In this document: positions 1 through 9,878 of the stretch, in pieces
Layout: each line of letters begins with the position of its first letter
Position numbering within the stretch: position 1 is the first letter of the stretch
Assembly: GCA_009777235.1 (NCBI GenBank)
Contig: WRMH01000014.1
Location: 1-64,000, forward strand
Direction of reading: 5' to 3'
DNA: 64,000 nt
Source: Oscillospiraceae bacterium
GTDB taxonomy: Bacteria; Bacillota; Clostridia; Oscillospirales; Oscillospiraceae
The notes under the pieces: model-generated
What the model saw: only the letters and a program-made list of their open reading frames with translations
What the model was told of the DNA's origin: nothing
Databases searched by the model: none
Program-made: the position numbers and the translations under genes

Positions 1-129
1 TTCCTTTCAATAGAAAATTTCCCGGACTTAATGCTACCATATTTTATTTCCCCTACTAAATGCCACCCCCTACGCCACTGTTGCTCTTACTTTGGGAATT
101 TACTGTCTTGCAAAAAGTATTGAAATAAC

Positions 130-159
130 TTGTAATACTACAGTAAATTATGTTACAAT
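130..159 (+). promoter_or_regulatory. Candidate promoter of the deacetylase gene
   Basis: TTGTAA (130-135) and TACAAT (154-159) are separated by 18 bases, a plausible vegetative -35/-10 pair about 80 bases before the start codon at 239. Bases 1-129 hold no gene that I can support. Confidence 0.35.
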
Positions 160-238
160 GAGTTTAAAGACGAGAAGAAGAAGTGCGTACAGTGCCGTAT
201 GAGACAAACACACGGCATAATCATATAAGGGTATTACA

Positions 239-1420
239 ATGTTTAAGAAAGCATATAGCTTGATACTTATAGCCTGCTTTACTCTCACAATGGCGTTGGC
301 GCCGGTCGGCATGACGCCGACTGCCGATGCGGCGGACAATGCTTCGTATGCCGCCGTTCGCGCCGGGAACGCTTTTTTTGTCGGCGAAAATCGAGTGACC
401 TTGCGCGCATATGTAATCGGAGAGAGCATATATATAGATTTATTTGAGCTGGCTTTAAGATTTTCCGGCACAGAAAAACGCTTTTCGCCGAGCTGGGGTC
501 TCGGTATGCGGACTGTGCGCATCACGACCGGAAGAGCGTATACGGCAATAGGCGTCAGGACGTCGAAACCCGTCAAAAACAACGAAACAGCAAAACTCTC
601 GGATGCAATTGTTTATGCGGACGGCGTGAGAACAAGCATATCCTCTTATGTGATTGACGGTGAAACATACTTCAACCTGCGTGAGATTTCAAAGCTGTTG
701 GATTTCAAAATCGTGACAAACTCTGAAGATAACGCGATAATACTCGAAATCAATATGCCTTACGGAGAAGCCTCTCTCAGGAATATTGACCCCGAGCTGC
801 CAATGGTTGCCGTGACATATGATGACGGGCCTTCAAAAATTACGACGGACGCGATACTGGATATTCTGGGAGAGCATGACGCGGTTGCGACGTTCTTCGT
901 TACCGGATCATCGGTAAGAGCAAATCCCGATACTCTCTTACGCGCATTTGAAATGGGAAATGAAATCGGCAACCATACAATGGCGCATATCAATCTGAGG
1001 ACATCTTCCGTTACGACCGGAGTGGCGCAGCTTTTGGGAGTCAATGAACTTGTCGAAGGTATCACGGGTGTTTCGCCGAGATTTATGAGGCCTCCGTTTG
1101 GCGAAGTCGGGGCAAATGGCAGAGAGGTTTCCACGCAGACAAAAATGCCAATGATCATGTGGGCAATTGACCCGAGCGATTATTTGTCGGAAAATTCGCC
1201 GCAATATATAGTTGACTTTATTTTCGCAAGAGTGAAAGACGGGGATATTATACTGCTTCACGATACAAGCGCAAAAACGGCAACAACTACGGGCATACTT
1301 ATTCCCGCTCTGATAGAAAAGGGCTTTCAATTAGTTACCGTTTCGGAGCTTTTTTACTACAAGGAAATAGAACCCGTTGCGGCACACCTCTATCGCAACA
1401 TAAGAAGCGCGGAAAAATAG
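239..1420 (+). CDS. Secreted polysaccharide deacetylase (NodB) with CuAO-like N-terminal domain
   Basis: The 393-residue protein starts with a signal peptide (residues 1-31, ending near TADAA). A copper-amine-oxidase-N-type stalk domain follows (about 35-180; YVIDGETYFNLREI is typical). The NodB deacetylase domain spans about 190-375. Visible NodB motifs are TYDDGP, the metal-binding GNHTMAH, RPPFGE and LLHD. The family removes acetyl groups from peptidoglycan or other N-acetylated glycans outside the cell. AAGGG lies about 8 bases before ATG 239. Substrate is not readable from sequence. Confidence 0.9.
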   Translation: MFKKAYSLILIACFTLTMALAPVGMTPTADAADNASYAAVRAGNAFFVGENRVTLRAYVIGESIYIDLFELALRFSGTEKRFSPSWGLGMRTVRITTGRAYTAIGVRTSKPVKNNETAKLSDAIVYADGVRTSISSYVIDGETYFNLREISKLLDFKIVTNSEDNAIILEINMPYGEASLRNIDPELPMVAVTYDDGPSKITTDAILDILGEHDAVATFFVTGSSVRANPDTLLRAFEMGNEIGNHTMAHINLRTSSVTTGVAQLLGVNELVEGITGVSPRFMRPPFGEVGANGREVSTQTKMPMIMWAIDPSDYLSENSPQYIVDFIFARVKDGDIILLHDTSAKTATTTGILIPALIEKGFQLVTVSELFYYKEIEPVAAHLYRNIRSAEK

Positions 1421-1458
1421 ACAAAGGGATATGCAAAAAGTAAAAGGTGGTGCGGATT

Positions 1459-1638
1459 ATGCCTTGCATCAGGCCGATATCGGATTTAAGAAATAAATCA
1501 AATGAAATCAGCGAGTTTTGCAAAAAGAAAGGCGAGCCGGTGTTTATCACGAAAAATGGCGCGGGCGATTTGGTTGTGATGAGCATGGAGACTTACGAAA
1601 AATTAGCAAATCCGCCGGAGGAGATACATGTCAGATAA
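1459..1638 (+). CDS. Phd/YefM-type antitoxin, orphan, overlapping thrS
   Basis: This 59-residue protein has the Phd/YefM layout: MPCIRPISDLRNK at the N terminus, then EPVFITKNGAGDLVVMSMETYEKL. Such proteins bind DNA as dimers and neutralise RelE/Doc-type toxins. ATG 1459 is preferred because AAAGGTGG (1443-1450) is well placed; GTG codons at 1447 and 1450 lie inside that site. No toxin gene is adjacent. The stop codon lies 11 bases inside thrS, so the two genes are probably translationally coupled. Solitary Phd-like proteins can act as plain repressors, so regulation of this operon is possible. Confidence 0.8.
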   Translation: MPCIRPISDLRNKSNEISEFCKKKGEPVFITKNGAGDLVVMSMETYEKLANPPEEIHVR

Positions 1639-3385
1639 AGAATACACATTTGAAAACAAAGAATACAAGGACGCATACCGCCATACGGCATCGCACATAC
1701 TCGCTCAAGCGGTAAAGCGCCTGTATCCGGATGCGCGGCTTGCCATAGGTCCTGCCATAGAGAACGGTTTCTATTACGATTTTGACACAGAAAAACCGTT
1801 TACGCCAGAATCTCTCTCCGTTATTGAAGCCGAGATGCGCAAGATAATAAAAGAAAGACTGCCTTTGGAACGCTTTGAGCTGCCCCGCGCCGAGGCTATA
1901 GAATTTGTAAAAAAGCAAAACGAACCGTATAAAGCAGAGCTGATTTATGATTTGCCGGAAGATGCCGTCATCAGCTTCTACAAGCAGGGCGAATTTACCG
2001 ATATGTGCGCAGGACCGCATGTTGACACAACCGGAAGAATCAAGGCAAACGCGCTAAAGCTCATAAACTGCACAGGTGCTTATTGGCGCGGCAATGCGGA
2101 AAACAAGATGCTACGGCGTATATACGGCACTTGCTTCATGAGCAAAGAAAGTCTCGATGAATATTTAGAGCGGATAGAAGAGGCAAAGCTGCGCGATCAT
2201 AGAAAGCTCGGCCGCGAGCTTGACCTTTTCGGATTGTACGACGAAGGACCCGGATTTCCATTCTTTTACCCGAAAGGGATGGTCATCAAAAACGAACTGT
2301 TGCGTTTTTGGCGCGAAGAGCACCAAAAGGCGGGATATGTGGAAATCAGCACTCCGATAATATTAAACGAAGCCTTATGGCATCGCTCGGGACACTGGGA
2401 TCACTACAAAGACAATATGTACTTTACAAAGATTGACGACGCCGACTACGCAATCAAGCCTATGAACTGCCCGGGCGGTATGCTCGTGTATAAGCGGCGG
2501 ATGTGGAGTTATCGCGAGCTGCCCGTTCGCATGGCGGAGCTTGGCCTTGTACACCGCCACGAGCTGTCCGGCACTTTGCACGGGCTGATGCGCGTGCGCA
2601 ATTTTACGCAAGATGACGCGCATATCTTCATGATGCCGGAACATATTGCCGATGAAATAAAAGCGGCTATAGATTTGGTTGACAAAATGTACAAAGTATT
2701 TGGGTTTAAATACCGCGTTGATCTTTCGACCCGCCCGGAAAAATTCATGGGCGAGATAGAAACATGGGATAGGGCGGAAAAGATTTTAGAGAATGTGCTC
2801 GTGGAAAAAAACGTGGAATATCGCATAAACCCGGGTGACGGAGCGTTTTACGGACCGAAAATAGACTTTCACCTTGTGGATTGCTTAGATCGGTCTTGGC
2901 AGTGCGCGACCCTCCAGCTTGATTTCCAGATGCCGGAGCGTTTTGAGCTTGAGTATGTCGGAGCTGACGGCGAAAAGCACAGACCTGTTATGATACATCG
3001 CACGGTATTTGGCTCAATGGAGCGGTTTATAGCAATAATTACGGAACACTTTGGCGGGGCATTTCCGCTGTGGCTCGCCCCCGTACAGGTTATTGTGCTG
3101 CCTATTACGGATCGTGCGCATGATTACTCAAAATCCGTTGCAAGCAGCCTATCCGAGTCCGGTTTCCGTGTCGAGACGGATTTGCGAAACGAAAAAATTG
3201 GTCTGAAAATCCGTGAAGCGAGGCTTCAAAAAATACCGTATATGCTTGTGCTTGGCGATAAAGAGGTTGAAGGCGGATTTATCAACGTGCGAAGCCGCCG
3301 CGACGGGGATATCGGAGAGGCTTCTTTGACCGATTTTACGGCGGAATTAACAGAAAAAGTGCATAAAAGAGAACATAATGTGTAA
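1628..3385 (+). CDS. thrS: Threonyl-tRNA synthetase lacking the TGS domain
   Basis: This class II synthetase charges tRNA-Thr. The 585 residues begin directly at the editing domain (HTASHILAQAVKRLYP, with later CAGPHV). The catalytic core follows (NCPGGMLVYK, RHELSGTLHGLMRVRNFTQDDAHIF, RTVFGSMERF), then the C-terminal anticodon-binding domain from about 485. Most bacterial ThrRS proteins are about 640 residues with an N-terminal TGS domain, which is absent here. No T-box leader precedes the gene. It overlaps the upstream antitoxin gene. Confidence 0.97.
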   Translation: MSDKEYTFENKEYKDAYRHTASHILAQAVKRLYPDARLAIGPAIENGFYYDFDTEKPFTPESLSVIEAEMRKIIKERLPLERFELPRAEAIEFVKKQNEPYKAELIYDLPEDAVISFYKQGEFTDMCAGPHVDTTGRIKANALKLINCTGAYWRGNAENKMLRRIYGTCFMSKESLDEYLERIEEAKLRDHRKLGRELDLFGLYDEGPGFPFFYPKGMVIKNELLRFWREEHQKAGYVEISTPIILNEALWHRSGHWDHYKDNMYFTKIDDADYAIKPMNCPGGMLVYKRRMWSYRELPVRMAELGLVHRHELSGTLHGLMRVRNFTQDDAHIFMMPEHIADEIKAAIDLVDKMYKVFGFKYRVDLSTRPEKFMGEIETWDRAEKILENVLVEKNVEYRINPGDGAFYGPKIDFHLVDCLDRSWQCATLQLDFQMPERFELEYVGADGEKHRPVMIHRTVFGSMERFIAIITEHFGGAFPLWLAPVQVIVLPITDRAHDYSKSVASSLSESGFRVETDLRNEKIGLKIREARLQKIPYMLVLGDKEVEGGFINVRSRRDGDIGEASLTDFTAELTEKVHKREHNV

Positions 3386-3611
3386 AAGTTGTATGAATAT
3401 ACTCAAATATCCGTTTATTGTATTGTATTTTCAGTAATTTGGTGCAATAATTAAGGTCGGGTAGAATATTGTCGTCATCATATTGCGGCATGGCTGTATG
3501 AGTGAAATCACCACAAGGCACTATATGACATCACCGCGAAATATCTATAATATAATGCAATCCGGCATTACATAGAGATAATGCTGTGCTACAAAACGAA
3601 AGGAAACAAAC

Positions 3612-4520
3612 ATGAGCGCTTTTACAATTATGGTTGATACCAGTTATGATTTACCGGAACAGTACATAAAAGACAACGGACTTAAAATTATTCCCATACC
3701 GTTTCACCTCAACGGCGTAACGCATGAGGACGGGCGTTGGAAAGATGTTTCTGACACAGAATTCTATAATTCGCTCTCAAAGGGCGGAGTTGCCGGAACT
3801 ACGCTGATAAACCCCGAAGCCTTTGAGCAGGTTTTTACCGAATACGCGCAGCGCAGGGAGGAGCTTTTGGTTATTCTGCTTAGCAGCGGTCTTTCGGGTA
3901 CTGCTCAAAATGCCGAGCTTGCGCTCTCGGAAGTCAAAGAAAAATATCCAGACTGCAAAATTTACCCCGTAGACGGACTAAACGCGGCGGGGGGAACAGG
4001 GCTTATAACCGTGCTTGCCGTAGAAAAACGTGCCGAAGGCTTATCCGCAAAAGAAACAGCCGACTGGCTAAAAGAGAAAAGACATTCATGTTTGGCGCTC
4101 TTTACGGTTGATGACCTCATGTATCTGCACCGGGGCGGGCGTCTTGGAAAACTGCAAGCGGTCGCCGGCTCGATAATAGGCATCAAACCGTTGCTCAATG
4201 TCGCGCCCGACGGCACATTAAAGCTCAAAGATAAAGCCCGCGGACGCAAGGCGGCTTTGGAAAAGCTCACCGGGCAGTTGACGCGCACCTTAAATCCCGG
4301 CACAAAGCTGCGGACTGTCGTCATAAGTCATTCCGATTGTGAGGATGACGCCGCGAAGGTAGCCGATCTGATAAGAGAATCTGTCGAGGTTGATAAAATA
4401 TTGATTGTCATGATGGGTCCGGTTATCGGCGCTCACGTCGGGCCGGGCTGCATAGCGGTATTCTTTGAAGCTGACATGGATCGCCCCACGTATGAAGCAA
4501 AATTCTACGGCGGTAAGTAG
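3612..4520 (+). CDS. DegV family fatty-acid-binding protein
   Basis: The 302 residues cover a complete DegV fold: N-terminal MVDTSYDLPEQYI, central LLSSGLSGTAQNA, then DDLMYLHRGGRLGKLQAVAGSIIGIKPLL. Family members bind fatty acids and some act as FakB subunits that present the fatty acid to FakA kinase. No fakA is nearby. GAAAGGAAAC precedes ATG 3612. A TATAAT-like stretch at 3547-3553 in the 226-base gap after thrS may be its promoter. Confidence 0.92.
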   Translation: MSAFTIMVDTSYDLPEQYIKDNGLKIIPIPFHLNGVTHEDGRWKDVSDTEFYNSLSKGGVAGTTLINPEAFEQVFTEYAQRREELLVILLSSGLSGTAQNAELALSEVKEKYPDCKIYPVDGLNAAGGTGLITVLAVEKRAEGLSAKETADWLKEKRHSCLALFTVDDLMYLHRGGRLGKLQAVAGSIIGIKPLLNVAPDGTLKLKDKARGRKAALEKLTGQLTRTLNPGTKLRTVVISHSDCEDDAAKVADLIRESVEVDKILIVMMGPVIGAHVGPGCIAVFFEADMDRPTYEAKFYGGK

Positions 4521-4594
4521 CCTTGCTGTCAAATGTCCGGGATTTCTGTGCGCTTTGCCGCGCCGGATATTGAATTAGAAGTCTTCGTAAAAAC

Positions 4595-4632
4595 AATGCC
4601 TTCTTTAAGAGAGGGCATTATTTTTATTTATT
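4595..4632 (+). terminator. Rho-independent terminator after degV
   Basis: AATGCCTTCT and AGAGGGCATT form a 10-bp stem with one G-T pair (4595-4619), followed by a T-rich run (ATTTTTATTTATT). Confidence 0.8.
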
Positions 4633-4683
4633 ATGTGACTTTTTGCCCGAATGAAAAGTATTACATTTGTAAGGGTGTTAAAT

Positions 4684-5205
4684 ATGGACAATAAAAAAGA
4701 AACAAAAGCGGCAAAAATAGCAGAAAGCTCTGCGCATACAGGCGACAGCGCAGAAGAGATTATCAAAAAATACTCAAATATGGTCTATCGGCTTGCTTTG
4801 TCGCAGATGAAAACAGCATTTGCCGCCGACGACATATTTCAAGAGGTATTTTTAAGATACATACGGAAGAACCCGAGTTTCACATCAGAAGAACATCAAA
4901 AAGCATGGTTTCTACGCGTTACGATAAATTGCTGCAAGAGTGCCCGTTCATCAGCGCAAAAGAAGCAAACCATCCCTATAGATGAATCGCTATCGCAGAT
5001 GACAAGTGAGCAAAATGACCTTTTGCGCGAGTTACGCAAACTGCCTCAAAAATTACTTACGGTAATACATCTTTACTATTATGAAGATATGAGCATAAAT
5101 GAAATCAGCGTGATAATAAAGAAAAGCCCGTCTGCGGTCAAAATGAGGCTCGTGCGGGGGAGAGAAAGACTAAAAGAACTAATGGAGGAAGAAGATTATG
5201 TTTAA
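4684..5205 (+). CDS. ECF-like RNA polymerase sigma factor
   Basis: The 173-residue protein has region 2 (KKYSNMVYRLALSQMKTAFAADDIFQEVFLRY) and region 4 (ELRKLPQKLLTVIHLYYYEDMSINEISVIIKKSPSAVKMRLVRGRERL). It would direct RNA polymerase to a small regulon. ATG 4684 is preferred over 4651 because GTAAGGGTG lies just before it. Its last 8 bases overlap the DUF4179 gene. In Firmicutes this pairing usually means the membrane partner restrains the sigma factor. Confidence 0.9.
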   Translation: MDNKKETKAAKIAESSAHTGDSAEEIIKKYSNMVYRLALSQMKTAFAADDIFQEVFLRYIRKNPSFTSEEHQKAWFLRVTINCCKSARSSAQKKQTIPIDESLSQMTSEQNDLLRELRKLPQKLLTVIHLYYYEDMSINEISVIIKKSPSAVKMRLVRGRERLKELMEEEDYV

Positions 5206-6727
5206 AGAAAAATATTGCGCCATATATGACCAAATCACGCCAAACCCAAATCTGCTCGCAAATATACATACCGAAGGCGGCATATTAAACAAGCAGAAAG
5301 CAAAACGGTTTCGCAGGCTCGTTGCTCTGCCCGCCGGCTCTGTCCTGTCTTTATTTATTGCTTTTATTTTGGCTGTTAATTTATCACCCGCTTTCGCGCA
5401 GGAGCTGAGTAAAGTACCTGTCTTGGATGACTTGGCGGCGGCAGTTTCGTTTTCGCCATCGCTTAGCGAGGCTGTTCTACACAATTATGTGCAGCATATT
5501 GATCAGGAACAAACCGTTAATGATATCACTATAAAGGTAGATTATATCATTGTTGACGGTAAACAGCTCCATATGTTTTTGTCGGTACAATCTGAAAAAT
5601 ATGAGGATGCGGCTCCATCCGCCTCAGGCACAGTGCTTCTTAACGCTGACGGCTCGCCCATAGCCGGATATAGGCAGCGGATGTCAGGGCTTGTTACAAC
5701 CGACTACAATCATGAATATTTGACAGATGAAATGCTGCAAAACAAAACATGGCATATTATATTTGATTTTATGGATACAAAAATCCCAAACCACATTATT
5801 TTAAAGACCTCGGTGTTTGACAGTCAAAAAAGTGAAATGGTGTTAAACGAAGAGGAGACCACAGCTTTTAGCACGACGTATATGTTAGATACAATATCAG
5901 AGTTTTCTATACCAATAGATATAGATTCCAATTTAATACAACCGAGCAAAGAAATAACGGTAAACCATGATTTCATGATAGATGGTCAAATGCTGACGGT
6001 TTCCGGCGTCGAAATTTTCCCAACACACGCGTTGCTTACTATCACAGAGGGCGAGGAAAACACGGCATACTTACAGTCCTTGTCGGCCTATCTTGCAGAC
6101 GAGAACGGAAACCGATATGAGCCGCACGGATATAATGATAATCGGTGGTATTATGAAGGAAATGACGGGATAACTAAAATTTATCTTGAAAGTCCGTATT
6201 TCACAGATTTTCGCAATCTGACGCTTGCAATAACAGACGCGGTTTGGCTCGACAAAGATTATGGGCTGACAAAAATAGATTTAGTAAATAACGAAGCGTT
6301 CAACCTTCCGCCAAATGTGAGATTTATTGATGCGGCTCGGTTAAACAATGATTGGGCTATTATTTTTACAGCACCAAACAGACAGCAAGTTTTTTATGAC
6401 CCTTTCTTTGAACAGATGGGCAGGCATACCTACGATTTATTTAATAGCCGTGAGATTTATAATGAAACGGGTGATGTTTTTAGTTTTGCGACAGGGTGGA
6501 TATGGGATAACGGCTATAAAATATGGGATGACACATATAAGTTTTTTCAGATACCCGGCGAAGAGGGAGAATTTCACTCGCAGGGACGCTGGGAAGTTGT
6601 TGATGAAGCCGGCATATTTTGCAGAGCATATTTTCTCAAGGACTATTCTCACGACCTTGTATTTTTAATGCCGGCATACTCACACATGAGCAATCCGGCA
6701 GAGCCGATTGAAATAACTATTCGTTGA
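5198..6727 (+). CDS. DUF4179-type membrane protein, probable sigma-factor partner
   Basis: This is a 509-residue protein with a short cytoplasmic N terminus (about 42 residues), one membrane segment (about 47-66, SVLSLFIAFILAVNLSPAFA) and a large extracytoplasmic part beginning ELSKVPVLDDLAAAV, typical of DUF4179 proteins. The 8-base overlap with the sigma gene suggests coupled expression, and regulation of sigma activity in response to an envelope signal is the likely role. No catalytic motif is evident. Confidence 0.8.
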   Translation: MFKEKYCAIYDQITPNPNLLANIHTEGGILNKQKAKRFRRLVALPAGSVLSLFIAFILAVNLSPAFAQELSKVPVLDDLAAAVSFSPSLSEAVLHNYVQHIDQEQTVNDITIKVDYIIVDGKQLHMFLSVQSEKYEDAAPSASGTVLLNADGSPIAGYRQRMSGLVTTDYNHEYLTDEMLQNKTWHIIFDFMDTKIPNHIILKTSVFDSQKSEMVLNEEETTAFSTTYMLDTISEFSIPIDIDSNLIQPSKEITVNHDFMIDGQMLTVSGVEIFPTHALLTITEGEENTAYLQSLSAYLADENGNRYEPHGYNDNRWYYEGNDGITKIYLESPYFTDFRNLTLAITDAVWLDKDYGLTKIDLVNNEAFNLPPNVRFIDAARLNNDWAIIFTAPNRQQVFYDPFFEQMGRHTYDLFNSREIYNETGDVFSFATGWIWDNGYKIWDDTYKFFQIPGEEGEFHSQGRWEVVDEAGIFCRAYFLKDYSHDLVFLMPAYSHMSNPAEPIEITIR

Positions 6728-6759
6728 GCGGTAACAAAAATGCGGTAACAAAAACGGCA

Positions 6760-9264
6760 TTAACCATGCTCCCATACATATATCGAGACGCGGCTTTGTA
6801 TGATTTCGGCAGCTTCGCGGGCAGTATTGCGTCCGTTGAAAAAATCCTCGGCACTCTCGGAAATGATGTCGGCAAACGCTCCGTAGAGAAGCCAGTCATC
6901 GGAAGTTGGCGTCAAAGAGTTGACGAGAGCTATTATTTTATCGGCATCTTCTTGGGTGATAGTAGGGGCTAATAGCTCCCGCGTCACGGGGTGGCGGGGT
7001 ATGACATCTGACGATTCGTCCATGCACCGGATTAAAAGCTCATCAAAAGCGGCCTTGTTAGATGGAAAATTGTAAAAAGAGAGCTGAGATATTTGAAAAT
7101 CCGCGTCAAGCAAAGACCGCAAAAACTGCCATGCTCCCGCTTTGTTTTTAGAAACCGTGGTTATGCCGATGCTTTGATAGGCGGTAAAACCGTGACGGCT
7201 TCCGCTTCCCGTGGGAAAACCTTTGAAAACAATCTCCCCGCCAAGTTGGAATTTCAGATTAACATAGGTACCGATGTATAGTGGCATCTTTACATCTTGT
7301 ACAAGCTGATGCCCTGTGGCAAAAGGGTTGTTAAACTCGTTAAATGGCTCTTGCTGGTATATAGTGAGCCGCTCATCGTCGGTTAAGTATTCATCCACAA
7401 ACTCCAGCATTTCTATAAAGGTATCCGTGTTAAACATTACCTTGCCTTCGCCCCAGTTTATAAATTCCTCTATATTATATGCTATCATGCGCAGCAAAAA
7501 CGAGATCATAGACCCCGGAGTCGTATCATAGCGCGGATAGCTTTGACCGAGCGGCATATCGGCGTCCGGGTGAGCGTCAATTATGGCTTTAAGATCATTT
7601 ATAGTCCAGTTAGTGTCCGAACCCAAAACAGACGGATGCCCGGCCAAGGTGTTTATTTCAAAGTCCGGAAATATCCTGTAGAGCTTCCCGTCTGTTTCAG
7701 CCGCTTTAAAAACGCCGGTCACTAAGTCAGCTCGGCTAAGCTCGGGATCGGAGTCAATAAATGGATAAAGGTCCTCCAATAGCCCGTTTGCTGCGTAGCG
7801 GTCATACGGCAAACGAACCATATACAAAATATCCGGTATGTTTCCGGTGATAATGTCGGTGACGAGCCTGTCAATCCCTCCGTAATCGTAATAATTTCCA
7901 GAGACATATGCGTAATCTGTGACTTCTATGTGATAGTCGGCGTTCGTGCCGTTAAACCACGCGACCCTGTCTATCACGGCGTCGCTTATAAAGACGCCGG
8001 CAAGTGTGAGCACGGTTTTTTCGGAAATCTCCGATATGGGAGTTTTGGTAAGGATAAGCAAGCGCGATGTTTGCGCCCCGCCTGCGGCGGCATACGAGCG
8101 CAGATTGCAAATAATGCGCCCGTCGGGAAGCACAACAACGCTTTCCGCCCTTTCTGCGCCAGTGTTAATATTACTGCCAAGCCAGTCGAGCAGTTTTATG
8201 TGTTCTCCCGCTGCTGCCATTATTCCGTAAAGACTGCCGATTGTGCAAAGAAAAGCGTCAAACCCGCCGCTGCCGGGATATGCAAGCATACTCAGCGTTT
8301 CGGAGGGAACTTCCGTCACATCGCCGGAGAAATCCTCCGTATCGCCATCGGAATCCTCTTCACGCTCAACAACGCGCAAGCCATATGTGCCTGTGCCGTC
8401 GCCGTAGGCGTCCGTACTCAAATATGCCACGTTTCCGTTTGCCATGCGGACTATGTCGGCAGACCTCGGGAAGTAAGGGATTATATCATATAGCATATTG
8501 CCGTCGCTGCCCATGACATAGATTACCTCGCCATAGACAAAGGTCGCCATTATATCCGTAAAACTTGCAAAAAGGTAGATGTTTCCGTCCCCGCCTATGG
8601 CAAACCCTCTGGGAGCAAAACCCTGTTGCTCTTCAAAAATGCCGCCGATGTCAATAGACGACAGATAAGAGCCGGTTTTGTCGAGTTTGCGCAAGGCAGA
8701 GCCAAAATCAAGGCTTATAATGCCATAATCCCCCGCGTTGGGGCTTGCCGCGTCAAAGCCCGCAGGCAACTCATAACGGAAAAACTCCCAATGCTCCAAA
8801 ACCCACAGATTGCCCTCGTCGTCGGCGGACATTGCGGTGATTAGGACTCCGCCAAAGGCATCTTCAGGCATTTGGACGGGAGGTATATAGCCGGACAGTT
8901 CCTCAAAGCCTGTGCCGTCAATATTTATCGCGCAAATTTTTGACGAGGAAGTATATTCGGCGAGAAAAGTCCCTGAGCCGCTGTCATGATGGTTGGAAAC
9001 GAAGTATAGCCTGCCGTCTATGTAAATAACGTCTTGAATATCGCTTATGCCGTCCGGCAGCGAAAGTTCTTGCGGAACATAGACATAACCCTCTGTGTCG
9101 TCGCTGACGTTGAAAGCGGCAACCGGGCTTTCTGTGTCACCGTTGTTGTCGCCAATATCGTTTTTGCACCCCGACGTCAACGTAAAAAGCAACGCTACCG
9201 CCAACACCGCCGCCATGAGCCGCGTTGCCGTGTTTTTAACTGCCGCCACACGCCGTCCTGTCAT
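6760..9264 (-). CDS. Large lipoprotein: ABC sugar-type solute-binding domain with N-terminal extension
   Basis: The 834-residue protein has a lipoprotein signal (LAVALLFTLTSGC, Cys about 33). The N-terminal half (about 60-420) is rich in repeats such as DEGNLWVLEHW and GDGNIYLFASF, suggesting a beta-propeller-like sensor. The C-terminal half (about 425-800) resembles extracellular solute-binding protein family 1 (DILYMVRLPYDRYAANGLLEDL, then KNKAGAWQFLRSLL). It should capture a carbohydrate or similar ligand at the cell surface. No ABC permease or ATPase genes lie beside it, which is unusual. Confidence 0.75.
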   Translation of the reverse strand: MTGRRVAAVKNTATRLMAAVLAVALLFTLTSGCKNDIGDNNGDTESPVAAFNVSDDTEGYVYVPQELSLPDGISDIQDVIYIDGRLYFVSNHHDSGSGTFLAEYTSSSKICAINIDGTGFEELSGYIPPVQMPEDAFGGVLITAMSADDEGNLWVLEHWEFFRYELPAGFDAASPNAGDYGIISLDFGSALRKLDKTGSYLSSIDIGGIFEEQQGFAPRGFAIGGDGNIYLFASFTDIMATFVYGEVIYVMGSDGNMLYDIIPYFPRSADIVRMANGNVAYLSTDAYGDGTGTYGLRVVEREEDSDGDTEDFSGDVTEVPSETLSMLAYPGSGGFDAFLCTIGSLYGIMAAAGEHIKLLDWLGSNINTGAERAESVVVLPDGRIICNLRSYAAAGGAQTSRLLILTKTPISEISEKTVLTLAGVFISDAVIDRVAWFNGTNADYHIEVTDYAYVSGNYYDYGGIDRLVTDIITGNIPDILYMVRLPYDRYAANGLLEDLYPFIDSDPELSRADLVTGVFKAAETDGKLYRIFPDFEINTLAGHPSVLGSDTNWTINDLKAIIDAHPDADMPLGQSYPRYDTTPGSMISFLLRMIAYNIEEFINWGEGKVMFNTDTFIEMLEFVDEYLTDDERLTIYQQEPFNEFNNPFATGHQLVQDVKMPLYIGTYVNLKFQLGGEIVFKGFPTGSGSRHGFTAYQSIGITTVSKNKAGAWQFLRSLLDADFQISQLSFYNFPSNKAAFDELLIRCMDESSDVIPRHPVTRELLAPTITQEDADKIIALVNSLTPTSDDWLLYGAFADIISESAEDFFNGRNTAREAAEIIQSRVSIYVWEHG

Positions 9265-9285
9265 AAAACATGAACAATGAGTATT

Positions 9286-9771
9286 CTACTGCGTCAGTTT
9301 TAATGTGAATGTCATCGGGTTTACGCCAAAGTTGTCTTTTATTACACGGAAATAATAATCTTTTCCTACTGTTAGCCCATCCCATGTCCACTTAACCCCG
9401 CTCCAATATGAATTGGTGCCGAGCGAAATCTCTTTAACGTCCAGATGCGTGTTTTTTTCGCACAGAAAAATTTTCGCCTCAGCCGTACCCCAGAGAAGAT
9501 GACCGGAGAATTCAAAGTTTATTTTGCCGTTTGAATTCGGATTGAAATAATGATTTGAGAAAAAATAAGCGTTTATTGTGGCCGGGGGCGGAGTATATGG
9601 TAAAGACGTCCAATCCGTTGGCGGATGATCAAGGCGCGTGCCGCCCCCAGTATTACTGTCGTCCCGTGCGTCTTTCCCTCCGGCAATGCTGCCGTAAGCA
9701 AGCGAACTAAACGAGGCAACGATAATAAAAGAGAGACATAGCAACGCAACCAACCGGACTAATTTTTTCAT
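9286..9771 (-). CDS. Small secreted protein of unknown function
   Basis: The 161 residues start with a clear signal peptide (LVRLVALLCLSFIIVASFSSLAYG). A Thr/Pro-rich linker and a compact beta-rich domain follow (INFEFSGHLLWGTAEAKIFLC to the end), reminiscent of extracellular glycan- or surface-associated modules. I do not recognise the family. It lies just upstream of the lipoprotein on the same strand (21-base gap), so the two may be co-transcribed. Confidence 0.6.
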   Translation of the reverse strand: MKKLVRLVALLCLSFIIVASFSSLAYGSIAGGKDARDDSNTGGGTRLDHPPTDWTSLPYTPPPATINAYFFSNHYFNPNSNGKINFEFSGHLLWGTAEAKIFLCEKNTHLDVKEISLGTNSYWSGVKWTWDGLTVGKDYYFRVIKDNFGVNPMTFTLKLTQ

Positions 9772-9878
9772 GATGACTAAATCCTTTCTTTTTCAAGTTT
9801 AATGTGCTTTCGCCTCATACATTTTATTATATCAGGTATGGGAAGTCAAGCGTAAATTGGAAAATTAAATCCGTAAAT

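Noticed and set aside
148-582. 144-codon minus-strand frame at the left end
   Set aside because: It overlaps the signal peptide and stalk region of the deacetylase, and has no ribosome-binding site or recognisable domain.
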